Shown: in pieces, positions 15,270 through 24,724 of the stretch
Layout of the letters: each line of letters begins with the position of its first letter
Numbering within the stretch: position 1 is the first letter of the stretch
From: Arthrobacter pityocampae
Lineage (GTDB): Bacteria; Actinomycetota; Actinomycetes; Actinomycetales; Micrococcaceae
Length of the DNA: 64,000 nucleotides
Reading direction: 5' to 3'
NCBI RefSeq assembly: GCF_002927275.1
Contig: NZ_PRKW01000003.1
Span: 310,001-374,000, forward strand
Position numbers and translations under genes: made by a program
The notes under the pieces: model-generated
The model's input: the letters and a program-made list of their open reading frames with translations, nothing else
Database searches by the model: none
Told to the model about the DNA's origin: nothing

Positions 15270-17393
15270 TCAGGGATGACCCGGGGAGGTGTCCCCTGCT
15301 GTGGCCTCGAGTGACGCCCGAAGCCGTGCCAGCAGGTCGGAGCGGGACGAGGCTCCGACGCGGCGCCGCATGCGTGCCACGTGGTGCTCCACGGTGCGCG
15401 GGGAGATGAAGATCTCCTCGCTGATCTCGCGGTACGTCCGCCCCTGCAGCACCAGCTGCGCGATCTCCCGCTCACGGCCGCTGAGCGCCGGCCCTCCCGG
15501 CCGCCGCGCTGCAGCAGCCCGGCTCCTGGCGGTGGCCCCGTGGGCGCCCGCCCGGTGCGTCGCGGCGCCGGACCCTGGCGGGCCGTGGGGGCTCATGGGC
15601 TCGGCATCGGACGGTTCCCGAACCGCCGGCGCGGGCGCCGGGGTGGCGCCGCCGGGATGCAGGATTCGCTCGCGCGCCGGGCGCAGGTCGCGGGCGCAAG
15701 CGAGCAGCCGCGTCATGTCCCGGCGGTCGTCCGCCCGGGCCGACGCGTGGCCTGCCAGGCGCGCGCCCTCCCAGGCGAACCCCGCTGCGGCGAGGCCCTG
15801 CGCGGCGGCCTCGACGGCGTCGGTGTCGAAGCGCCCGGCGAGGACGGACACCCACGCCTTGCCGGCGACCGCGAACGTGGCCGCCAGGGGGTAGGCGGAG
15901 GGTTCATGGACCAGTGCCGCGGCGTGCGGGGCGAGGTCCCCGGGGCGTTCGAGGAGGAGGGCGGCCTGGGCGGCAGCCCAGTGCAGGGGGACGGTCCACA
16001 GCGGCGGGTTCCCGAGGTTCGCGAGCAGCGCCCACGCTTCGTCGAGGTGTGGCCTGAGGCCGTCGGCGTCACGGACCCGGGCCGCGGCGATGACCAGCTC
16101 GGTGAGCGGGAGCACCGTGAAGAGGTCCACGGACACGTGCAGGAGCGCCTCGCGGGCGCGCCCCCACGCATGGACGAGTGCTGCGGTGTCACCAGCCCGC
16201 CGGGCGAGTCCCACCTCGAGTGCCTGCAGCAGCAGGCTCTCCCGTGGCGTGAGCTGCGTGTTTCGGCTCCGGGCCTCCGCGCAGAAGTCCTGCGCCAGGG
16301 CGGGCTGGTCCATGAACATGGCCGCCCACCCGCCGAGGAAGCACAGCCGCGGGCGCAGCACCGGGCCGCCCTGACCGCTCGCCAGCGCCGCCTGGATCAC
16401 GGTGAGGGCGGTCTCGTGGTTGCCGGCGAGGAGTGCGACGGTCGCCGCGAGGCAGGCGGGCAGCTCCGGGGCCGGGGACACCCGTCCGGTCGCGTTGAGG
16501 GTGTCGGAGGCGCGGATGAGGACCGGCACGGCGCCGGCGGGGTCGGGGCCGAGGGAGTGCAGGGCCCCCTCGGCGAGCAGGAGGTGCGCGACGTCGACGA
16601 GCGAGGGGGACGCCGCGGCGGCTCCGCCCGCGATCATCGCCCGGGCCGCCGTCGCGTCGCCGGTGGAGAGCAGTGTCAGCGCGCCGAGGGATTCGGCGCC
16701 CGCGGGCCCCGCTCCCACGGCCCAGCGGTGCACGTCGGCCGCCCTCGACATCATGCCCCGGTGGGCCCAGAGGGCGGAGGCGACACGGACCGCGCGCGCG
16801 GCGTCGGGGAGGGCCGGCCCGGCGTCGGCGGACCCGTGTCCGAAGTAGGTGTCGAGGATGCGGGAGGCGGCGTCGAGGTCGCCGACGCCGAGTGCCGCCT
16901 CGGCCCGGCGCGGGGCCGTGGCGAGGGCATCCGCTCCGGCGGCGACCGCCCGCTCGAGGAGGTCGAGCGCGGCTGCGGGATCCGTGCCCAGGAGCGACGT
17001 GCCCTCCTCGGCCAGCACGTCGGCCACGCGGTCGTCCACGAGGCCGTCCGCGGCGAGCCGGCGCGCGAGCGCGCCGAGGGGCAGGGATTCCGCGCAGTAG
17101 AGATCCACGAGGGCCCGCTGCAGCCGGCGCACCTGGAAGGCATCGGCGTCCTGCAGCATGGCGGCCCGGAGTTCGGGTGAGGGTCGGCCGTCGGGCCCCA
17201 CGAGCCCTGCGGCCCGGGCCTCGGCGGCCAGCCGTTCGGCGGGGACGCCCTCGTTGAACAGCAGCGGGGGGACGAGCCCCGGGATGGAGAAGCCGATGCA
17301 CAGCGCGAGGACCACCTCGTAGGTGGCAGCGTCCAGGGGCCGTCCGTGGAGCGAGGGCACGCCCGCCTCCACGTGATAGGCGGTCACGGTCAC
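15270..17393 (-). CDS. LuxR-family regulator of the Ini-like locus
   Basis: A 707-residue protein with a long alpha-helical, probably TPR-like region and a C-terminal LuxR helix-turn-helix at about 637-695 (SGREREIAQLVLQG, then SPRTVEHHVARMRRRV). Unlike the two LuxR proteins at 1-6 kb it has no Walker A motif, so it is not an ATP-switched LAL protein. A Pro/Ala/Gly-rich linker precedes the DNA-binding domain. Its GTG start overlaps the Hsp70-like stop (GTGA, 17390-17393), and the IniB-like gene follows 171 nt downstream. Mycobacterium has a regulator, IniR, upstream of iniBAC, and this gene occupies the matching place. It is the natural candidate activator of the IniB-like promoter. Confidence 0.87.
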   Translation of the reverse strand: MTVTAYHVEAGVPSLHGRPLDAATYEVVLALCIGFSIPGLVPPLLFNEGVPAERLAAEARAAGLVGPDGRPSPELRAAMLQDADAFQVRRLQRALVDLYCAESLPLGALARRLAADGLVDDRVADVLAEEGTSLLGTDPAAALDLLERAVAAGADALATAPRRAEAALGVGDLDAASRILDTYFGHGSADAGPALPDAARAVRVASALWAHRGMMSRAADVHRWAVGAGPAGAESLGALTLLSTGDATAARAMIAGGAAAASPSLVDVAHLLLAEGALHSLGPDPAGAVPVLIRASDTLNATGRVSPAPELPACLAATVALLAGNHETALTVIQAALASGQGGPVLRPRLCFLGGWAAMFMDQPALAQDFCAEARSRNTQLTPRESLLLQALEVGLARRAGDTAALVHAWGRAREALLHVSVDLFTVLPLTELVIAAARVRDADGLRPHLDEAWALLANLGNPPLWTVPLHWAAAQAALLLERPGDLAPHAAALVHEPSAYPLAATFAVAGKAWVSVLAGRFDTDAVEAAAQGLAAAGFAWEGARLAGHASARADDRRDMTRLLACARDLRPARERILHPGGATPAPAPAVREPSDAEPMSPHGPPGSGAATHRAGAHGATARSRAAAARRPGGPALSGREREIAQLVLQGRTYREISEEIFISPRTVEHHVARMRRRVGASSRSDLLARLRASLEATAGDTSPGHP

Positions 17394-19447
17394 GGCTCCG
17401 AGGTGGCGGACGATGGTGTGATGGGCTCGCTGGGCGGCGGTTCCGCGGTCCCCGGTGCGGCGGTCGCCGGGGCATCGACGGTGATGGTGGGCTGCGGTTC
17501 CGGGTCAGCGGGCGGCGGAGGGTCGATGGGAGTGGGATCCGCCGGGGGCTGCGGAGGATCCGGGATGGGGTCCGGGGCGGGAGGCGGCGTGGTGGGAGCG
17601 GGCGCCGGCGGGGCGGTGGTCGGCGGAGCTCCAGCGGCGGGAGGCGTGGGCGAGGGGAAGGGGGCGGGCGGCGTCGGGTCCACCGGAGTGGTGCCGGGCT
17701 TCGGCGGGGTCGGAGACGGTGTGCTGGTGCGCGGTGGCGTGGGTTTCGTCCCGCCCCGTGGCGCTTCGTCCTCCGACGTTGCCTTCCCGGGTGTTGCCTT
17801 CCCCGACGCCGGCTTCGCGTCGCGCGTCGGCTCGGCCCGCTTCGTGGCGTCGGACGAGCCGCCGCCCTTGTCCGTGGCCTTCCCCGACGGCGTGGTCTTC
17901 CCCGACGGAGAGGGCGTCGCGGCGTTCTCCGATGCGGTGCCGGCCTTCTCCGTCGCGGTGTCCAGGAAGGTCTCGCCGGTATCGTCCGGCTCGACGCCGT
18001 CCTCGGTGCCCGGGGCGGTGGCTGTGCTCCCCGACTCCTCCGTGGGGGCGGTACCCTCGGCGGCCTCGGCCCGCTCACCGGCGGAGAATCCCGGGAACGC
18101 CTCGAAGGGAATCGGTGCGTTGGTGGCGGAGGCCGTCGCGATCCCCAGCAGCGCCACGCCTGCCGCCACGGCCGCGATCCGCACGCCCAGCCTCCGGTTC
18201 GGTGCCATGACCGCCGGCCCGTGGGCGGGCACCGCGGCGGGGCGGGGGGCCGGCCGCGCGAACCCGGCCGCGTTGGTGAGCGGGACGGAGGGGCCGGCCT
18301 GCGGCGCGCCGGCTTCCTCGTCCGGCGCTGCGGCCGGCTCCTGCCCGTCCGCAGCGTCCAGGGTCGAGGCGGCGAAGGCAGCACCGAGTGCCACGGAGGC
18401 CTTGGGGTCCACGTCGATGGCCAGGGGGCGGTCGAATTCCTCGGACAGGAGCTGGGCGACCAGCGGGATGCGGGACGATCCGCCGATCAGCAGGATCGCG
18501 GCGAGCTCCTCGGCGCGTACCCCGGCGTTCTCGAGGGCGGCGCGCAGGGTCACGAGGGTGTCGTCGAGGGCCGGTTCGATCATCGCCTCGAACTCCGCCC
18601 GGACGAGCCGCACCTGGGAGTGGGCCCCGGGCAGCATCACGGACACCGTGGCCTCGGAGTCGGAGGACAGCGCCTCCTTGGCCTCGGCGCACTCCTTCCG
18701 GAGGCGGGCCAGTGCGGCGAGCACCTCGGGGGCGGGCTCCGACTCGAGCGGCGGGAGGTCCGGACTGCCGAGGACGTGGTCGAAGATCTCCTGGTCGAAG
18801 TCCGCCCCGCCGAGCCGCTCGAGGCCCTGGGGTCTGCCGAGGACCGTGAAGGTGTCGGCGTCGGTCTTCCGGAGCACCGTGGCGTCGAAGGTCCCGCCAC
18901 CGAGGTCGTAGACCGCGAGGGTGCTGCCGGCGGGGACCCTCTCTCGGGAGGCGTACGCGAGCGCCGCGGCCTCGGGCTCGGTCAGCAGGACGACGTCCCC
19001 GATTCCCGCCTCGGCCAGGGCCTGCCGCAGCAGGTCGGTGCGGTGCCCGCCCCAGGCGGCGGGGTGGGTGAGGGTGACGACGTCCGGGGCCCCGCCTTCC
19101 CGCTCGGTGGCGACACCCACCACCCAGCCGACGACGGCGGCGACGAGCTGCTGCGGGAGGACCGGCCGGCCGCCGACCAGGAGGGGGACGTCGTCGCCCA
19201 TGCGCCGCTTGAATTCCCGGGACACGCACTCGGGCTGCGCGGCACCCCGGCGTTCGGCGGCCTCCCCGACCAGCCGCGTGCCGTCGGCGCCGAGGTACAC
19301 CACGGTGGGAACGGCGGCGGAGCGGCTGCCGAGCGGGAGGATCTGCGGCACGCCGGGACTGTCCCCGTCCGTCCGGAGGACTGCTGCTGCGGTAAAGCTG
19401 GTACCTACGTCGACGCTGAGACCGTAACCCATAACTCCCCATGTCAT
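17390..19447 (-). CDS. Membrane-anchored Hsp70-like ATPase without substrate-binding domain
   Basis: A 685-residue protein in three parts. Residues 8-365 form a complete Hsp70/actin-type ATPase with phosphate loops VDVGTSFTAAA (12-22) and DLGGGTFD (181-188) and the adenosine motif IGGSSRIP (321-328). A single hydrophobic helix follows at about 419-443. The remaining 240 residues are a disordered Thr/Ser/Pro tail that would lie outside the membrane. The peptide-binding domain of DnaK is absent, so this is not a normal folding chaperone. It is first in the locus and overlaps the LuxR gene by four bases. I infer a membrane-linked sensing or scaffolding role. ATG 19447 has AAGGA 5 nt upstream; ATG 19432 is an alternative. 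Confidence 0.88.
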   Translation of the reverse strand: MTWGVMGYGLSVDVGTSFTAAAVLRTDGDSPGVPQILPLGSRSAAVPTVVYLGADGTRLVGEAAERRGAAQPECVSREFKRRMGDDVPLLVGGRPVLPQQLVAAVVGWVVGVATEREGGAPDVVTLTHPAAWGGHRTDLLRQALAEAGIGDVVLLTEPEAAALAYASRERVPAGSTLAVYDLGGGTFDATVLRKTDADTFTVLGRPQGLERLGGADFDQEIFDHVLGSPDLPPLESEPAPEVLAALARLRKECAEAKEALSSDSEATVSVMLPGAHSQVRLVRAEFEAMIEPALDDTLVTLRAALENAGVRAEELAAILLIGGSSRIPLVAQLLSEEFDRPLAIDVDPKASVALGAAFAASTLDAADGQEPAAAPDEEAGAPQAGPSVPLTNAAGFARPAPRPAAVPAHGPAVMAPNRRLGVRIAAVAAGVALLGIATASATNAPIPFEAFPGFSAGERAEAAEGTAPTEESGSTATAPGTEDGVEPDDTGETFLDTATEKAGTASENAATPSPSGKTTPSGKATDKGGGSSDATKRAEPTRDAKPASGKATPGKATSEDEAPRGGTKPTPPRTSTPSPTPPKPGTTPVDPTPPAPFPSPTPPAAGAPPTTAPPAPAPTTPPPAPDPIPDPPQPPADPTPIDPPPPADPEPQPTITVDAPATAAPGTAEPPPSEPITPSSATSEP

Positions 19448-19498
19448 GCTCGTCCTTGACCACTCGGGCCCAGCTAACAGGACGGCACACGGCGAGAC

Positions 19499-19572
19499 GA
19501 GAGTAGGTCCACGTGCCCGCTACTTGTCTTCAGCGGCGGAGTACTTGGCTCATGGCAGGAGGCGGCAGGTGC

Positions 19573-19579
<7 letters not shown>
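19499..19579. promoter_or_regulatory. Cluster of GAGTA/TACTC half-sites upstream of the Hsp70-like gene
   Basis: The 125-nt gap before the Hsp70-like gene contains GAGTAGG (19501-19507), CTACTTG (19520-19526), GGAGTACTTGG (19538-19548) and CCTACTCG (19572-19579). The same short core is used in the palindromes upstream of the LuxR pair at 6.5 kb. A TACTCT hexamer on the minus strand (19500-19505) could be the -10. Short motifs recur by chance, so this is tentative. Confidence 0.3.
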
Positions 19580-21393
<1,814 letters not shown>

Positions 21394-21426
21394 GGAGAAG
21401 CTGCTTTCGGTTGGAACGGTGCGCGG

Positions 21427-22398
21427 TCAGGCCGCGGATTCAGTGGCGATCCGCGCCCCGTGGGCCGGACCGTGGACGGTCATCGCCTGCAGCCCCTCGG
21501 CTTCCAGGAGCGATTCCAGTTCGGCCGCGTGACCCGAGCTCTGGGTGAGGAAGGCGATGGTGGGACCCGATCCGGACACGATCCCGGCGAGCGCACCAGC
21601 GGTCTTCCCCGCCTCAAGGATATCGCCCAGCCCGGGGGCGAGCTCGATCGAGGCCCGCTGGAGGTCGTTGTGCAGCAGCGGTGCCAGCCCGAGGGCGTCA
21701 CCCGCGCGCATGGCGCCGAGGATCGCGGGGTCGATGGCCGGCTGCGGGTCGGGGTGGATGCCCTCGCGGTCGCGGATCCTGTCCAGCGTGCGGTACACCT
21801 CGGGGGTGGACAGGCCGTAGTCGGAGGGAACGAGGACCCAGTGCAGGGGGGTCTTCGAGATGGCCGGCGTGAGGCGGTCCCCCACCCCGAGCCCGACGGC
21901 GGTCCCTCCGACGAGCGCGAACGGGACGTCCGCGCCGAGGTCGACGGCGATCCTCGCCAGTTCGTCGCGCGTGAAGCCGCTGCCCCACAGGGCGTTGCAG
22001 GCGAGCAGGGCCGCGGCGGCGTCCGCCGACCCGCCACCCATGCCGCCGGCGATGGGCACGCGCTTGGTGATGTCGAGGTGCACTCCGGTGCGCCCGGGGC
22101 TGAGCTCTGCGAGGAGCTCTGCGGCCCGGACCGCGAGGTTCGTGCGGTCCAGCGGGATGGACGCGGCCGGGAGGTTCAGGGTGCCCTCACCGTTGACGCT
22201 CACGCCGATGCCGTCCCCGGAGGTCTCCGTGGCCGTGACCTCCTCGTACAGGGACACCGCGAGGAAGACGCTGGCGATCCCGTGGTATCCGTCCTCCCGG
22301 GGAGGGCCCACCGTGAGGGAGACATTGATTTTGCCCGGGGCCCGCACGCGCACGGACCGGGCGCCGGAGCGCATGTCGACTGTTCTGCCCGAGGCCAT
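21427..22398 (-). CDS. ispE: 4-diphosphocytidyl-2-C-methyl-D-erythritol kinase
   Basis: A 323-residue GHMP kinase that phosphorylates CDP-methylerythritol in the non-mevalonate isoprenoid pathway, which supplies undecaprenyl carriers and quinones. The N-terminal PGKINVSL motif, the ATP loop PIAGGMGGGSADAAA (about residues 113-127) and the C-terminal GSGPT motif are all present. ATG 22398 is chosen over the longer frame because GGTGGG precedes it and family length fits. The order rsmA-ispE-ABC-F on one strand is the usual actinobacterial one, although a divergent secreted-protein gene is inserted between rsmA and ispE here. Confidence 0.95.
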   Translation of the reverse strand: MASGRTVDMRSGARSVRVRAPGKINVSLTVGPPREDGYHGIASVFLAVSLYEEVTATETSGDGIGVSVNGEGTLNLPAASIPLDRTNLAVRAAELLAELSPGRTGVHLDITKRVPIAGGMGGGSADAAAALLACNALWGSGFTRDELARIAVDLGADVPFALVGGTAVGLGVGDRLTPAISKTPLHWVLVPSDYGLSTPEVYRTLDRIRDREGIHPDPQPAIDPAILGAMRAGDALGLAPLLHNDLQRASIELAPGLGDILEAGKTAGALAGIVSGSGPTIAFLTQSSGHAAELESLLEAEGLQAMTVHGPAHGARIATESAA

Positions 22399-22453
22399 AC
22401 CCACCAACCTAACGCACGCGTGTTCCGGGCCCGAAGGCACCGTCGCGGGATGC

Positions 22454-22480
22454 CGGGGCGGGCGGCAGCGTCCCGCCCCG
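22454..22480. other. 9-bp hairpin in the divergent ispE/SGNH control region
   Basis: CGGGGCGGG and CCCGCCCCG form a perfect stem around a 9-nt loop, 56 nt upstream of ispE. It may sit in the ispE leader or be an operator. Confidence 0.35.
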
Positions 22481-22523
22481 GCCCGGCGGGATGCGGCCCG
22501 ATGTGCTTTCGGCGGTCCTGGCC

Positions 22524-22529
22524 CATAAT
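22524..22529 (+). promoter_or_regulatory. Candidate -10 of the SGNH-like gene
   Basis: CATAAT, five of six bases of the consensus, in a very GC-rich region 64 nt before the ATG at 22594. The -35 region at 22501-22506 is poor. Confidence 0.4.
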
Positions 22530-22593
22530 GCTGCTGTCGATGCTCGCTGCATCGGTGGCCGGTTCAGGGTTCGGACGCTGGCGGGGGGACAAC

Positions 22594-23403
22594 ATGCGCG
22601 GAACGGGACGCACACGTCGTCGGGCGGTCATGACCATGGTCGCGGAAGCCGCCGTCGGCCTCCTGCTCCTCGTGGGGGCCGCCGGCGGTGGCGCCCCCAC
22701 CGCACCGGCCGGCACCGCGCAATCACCCCTCGCCCGGTGCACCGATGCGGTCGGCTCCGGCCCCGGGGTGCCGGAGCGGACGGCACTGCTGATCGGCGAC
22801 TCCCAGTCCGCCGGCGCGGCCGGCGTCCCCGCCGAGCGGACCTGGCCGCAGGCCGGGCTGCGCGAGGCAGGATACGACGTCCGGTACGTCGGCGCAGGCG
22901 GGACGGGGTTCGTGGCCGCGAACGGCTTCGGCGCCACGAACTACCCCACCGCGCTGTCCCGGGGACAGTGGGCCCTCCCCTGCACGGACCCGGCGCTGAT
23001 CGTCGTCCAGGGCGGAGGCAACGACGCCACCCAGGGTGCGAGCGACGCGCAGATCACCCGGGGTGCCGGGTCCGTCGTCTCCACACTGGCCCGGACCTAC
23101 CCGTCATCGAGGATCGTTCTGATCGGGACCCTGGCACGGGACGCTGCGCACGGCGGTGGGCGGCGTACCGCCGTGGACGGCGTCCTGGGCGCGTACGCCG
23201 CGCACCATCGGGTCCCGTTCATCGGTGTGGGCGACTGGCTGACCCGCTACCGGGCCGACGCCCTCCTGGCCGACGCGGTACACCTGACCCAGGCCGGCCA
23301 CGATCGGCTCGCCGGCGTGCTGAAGGCGAGGCTGCGGGACCTGCGGCTCGCCCAGCCCGACGTCGCCCGTACTCCCCCGACGGCTGATCCTGGTCAGGGC
23401 TGA
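22594..23403 (+). CDS. Secreted SGNH-hydrolase-like protein
   Basis: A 269-residue protein with a twin-Arg-rich N terminus followed by a hydrophobic stretch (about residues 14-36), most likely a signal peptide. The body has SGNH/GDSL features: GDSQSAG (block I, in place of GDSL) near residue 67, a GGGNDA block with Asn, and DAVHLTQAGH near the C terminus providing the catalytic Asp-His pair. It would be an extracellular esterase or acetylhydrolase acting on glycans or lipids; the substrate is unknown. GGGGGG 5-10 nt before the ATG supports the start. It is transcribed alone, divergent from ispE and convergent with rsmA, and looks like an insertion into the otherwise conserved rsmA-ispE order. 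Confidence 0.82.
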   Translation: MRGTGRTRRRAVMTMVAEAAVGLLLLVGAAGGGAPTAPAGTAQSPLARCTDAVGSGPGVPERTALLIGDSQSAGAAGVPAERTWPQAGLREAGYDVRYVGAGGTGFVAANGFGATNYPTALSRGQWALPCTDPALIVVQGGGNDATQGASDAQITRGAGSVVSTLARTYPSSRIVLIGTLARDAAHGGGRRTAVDGVLGAYAAHHRVPFIGVGDWLTRYRADALLADAVHLTQAGHDRLAGVLKARLRDLRLAQPDVARTPPTADPGQG

Positions 23404-23432
23404 TCCTGTGTATAGCTGAGCCTGGTCAGGGC
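23389..23432. repeat. Two direct copies of CCTGGTCAGGGC
   Basis: Copies at 23389-23400 and 23421-23432 flank the stop codon of the SGNH-like gene. CCTG-GT-CAGG is itself an inverted repeat, so the pair may serve as the 3'-end structure between the convergent genes. Confidence 0.5.
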
Positions 23433-23464
23433 GCCGATCGGATCGGCCGGAGCAGGGCCGTGCG

Positions 23465-24358
23465 TCAGTGCGTGGGCGCGGCGCCCGGGGCGTCCACGCG
23501 GGCCTCCGCGATGCGCGCGAAGGCCGTGATGTCGAGGACCTCGCCCCGCGCGGTCGGGTCCACCCCGGCGGCCCGGAGGGCCTGCTCCGCGAGGACGGGA
23601 CTGCCCGCCCACCCGGCGAGCGCCGCACGCAGCGTCTTCCGGCGCTGGGCGAACGCGGCGTCGATGACGGCGAACACCTGCTCGCGCGTCGCCGTGGTCG
23701 CGGGCGGTTCCCTGCGGGTGAAGCGGACGAGGCCCGAGGCGATCTTCGGCGCCGGCCAGAACACGTTCATGCCGATCACCCCGGCCTTGGTCATGCCCGA
23801 GTACCAGGCGGCCTTCACGGACGGGACGCCGTAGGTCCTGGACCCGGGTGGGGCGGCGAGCCGGTCCGCCACCTCGTCCTGCACCATGACGAGCCCGTGG
23901 GTGAGGGAGGGGAACCGTTCCAGCAGGTTCAGGACCACGGGGACGGCGACGTTGTAGGGCAGGTTCGCCACGAGCGAGGTGGGGGCGTGCGGCAGGGATG
24001 TCACGCGCAGGGCGTCCTCGAGGACGACATCGAGGGCCGCGGCGCGCTCGGGCCGCCACCGGGCGATGGTCTCCGGCAGCTTCCCGGCGAGGACGGGATC
24101 GATCTCGACGGCGACGACGCGCTCCGCGGCGTCGAGCAGGCCGAGGGTGAGGGAGCCGAGGCCGGGACCCACCTCGAGGACGGTCTCGGCGGGGCCGAGG
24201 TGCGCGGCGGCGACGATACGGCGGATGGTGTTGCCGTCGATCACGAAGTTCTGGCCGAGGGTCTTGGTGGGTCGGATGTCCACCTCCGCTGCCAGGCGGC
24301 GGATGTCCGCTGCGCCGAAGAGGGGTGCGGGCGGGCCGGCGGCGGGGGGCGTTGTCAC
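23465..24358 (-). CDS. rsmA: 16S rRNA A1518/A1519 dimethyltransferase
   Basis: A 297-residue KsgA/RsmA methyltransferase that dimethylates two adjacent adenosines near the 3' end of 16S rRNA during late 30S maturation. The SAM loop EVGPGLGS (62-69), the catalytic motif NLPYN (132-136) and the N-terminal [11 protein letters not shown] segment are diagnostic. The GTG start at 24358 gives the usual length. It lies downstream of tatD on the same strand, separated by 366 structured, gene-free bases where other actinobacteria carry rpfB. Confidence 0.96.
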   Translation of the reverse strand: MTTPPAAGPPAPLFGAADIRRLAAEVDIRPTKTLGQNFVIDGNTIRRIVAAAHLGPAETVLEVGPGLGSLTLGLLDAAERVVAVEIDPVLAGKLPETIARWRPERAAALDVVLEDALRVTSLPHAPTSLVANLPYNVAVPVVLNLLERFPSLTHGLVMVQDEVADRLAAPPGSRTYGVPSVKAAWYSGMTKAGVIGMNVFWPAPKIASGLVRFTRREPPATTATREQVFAVIDAAFAQRRKTLRAALAGWAGSPVLAEQALRAAGVDPTARGEVLDITAFARIAEARVDAPGAAPTH

Positions 24359-24390
24359 CCTGCCATCGTATCGGTCCGGGTATGCCGGAA

Positions 24391-24444
24391 CCGGCGGCGC
24401 CTGGTGGAACCCCCGGTCTCAGGAGGGGCTCCGGGCGCCGCCGG
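24391..24444. repeat. GGTCTCAGGA-loop hairpin next to rsmA
   Basis: The outer stem pairs CCGGCGGCGC (24391-24400) with GCGCCGCCGG (24435-24444). Inside, CCCC (24411-24414) pairs with GGGG (24425-24428), exposing the loop GGTCTCAGGA (24415-24424). Confidence 0.65.
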
Positions 24445-24480
24445 CCCGTCGGGTGGTCTCCCGTCTGGGCGGGAGAGCAC

Positions 24481-24530
24481 CGATGCCGCCGACTTCCGGT
24501 CTCAGGAGAAGGACGGCGGCGCGGGCATCG
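24481..24530. repeat. Second GGTCTCAGGA-loop hairpin
   Basis: CGATGCC (24481-24487) can pair with GGCATCG (24524-24530), or alternatively GCCGCCG with CGGCGGC nested inside. Near the tip CTTC (24493-24496) pairs with GAAG (24508-24511), leaving the loop C-GGTCTCAGGA (24497-24507). Confidence 0.65.
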
Positions 24531-24655
24531 CCTGCACCGGTGCGACGCGGCGGGCGGCTCTGCCTCTCGACGACCTTACGGAGGCGTGCAGGGCCCGGCA
24601 CGCGTGCCGCCCACCCGACCGGGTGGGAGCGGACACTGGGATGCCGTCCGCCCGC

Positions 24656-24672
24656 CACCCGTTTTTCGGGTG
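24656..24672 (-). terminator. Terminator-like hairpin after tatD
   Basis: CACCCG-TTTTT-CGGGTG, a perfect 6-bp stem with a 5-nt loop, 53 nt downstream of the tatD stop codon. Confidence 0.5.
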
Positions 24673-24673
24673 C

Positions 24674-24699
24674 GCGCTACGGGTCCGCGCTACGGGTCC
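24674..24699. repeat. Tandem GCGCTACGGGTCC duplication
   Basis: Two perfect adjacent 13-bp copies (24674-24686 and 24687-24699) between tatD and its terminator-like hairpin. Confidence 0.8.
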
Positions 24700-24724
24700 G
24701 CCGGCGGGCGGCTCCGGGCCCGGG

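Larger units (their letters stand above)
24359..24724 (-). other. Structured 366-nt tatD-rsmA spacer lacking rpfB
   Basis: No gene is supported. On the tatD-to-rsmA strand the stretch holds, in order: a tandem 13-bp repeat (24674-24699), a terminator-like hairpin (24656-24672), a 7-bp hairpin (CCCACCC-GACC-GGGTGGG, 24610-24627), a 14-bp palindrome (24596-24609), a hairpin with GGTCTCAGGA loop (24481-24530), a third stem (24452-24481), and a second GGTCTCAGGA hairpin (24391-24444) just before rsmA. The last three could form a structured rsmA leader. Confidence 0.6.

Noticed and set aside
24359-24724. c-di-AMP (ydaO) riboswitch, which precedes rpf genes in actinobacteria
   Set aside because: The conserved core segments of that riboswitch as I know them are not visible on either strand, although the region is highly structured. 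A covariance-model search would decide.
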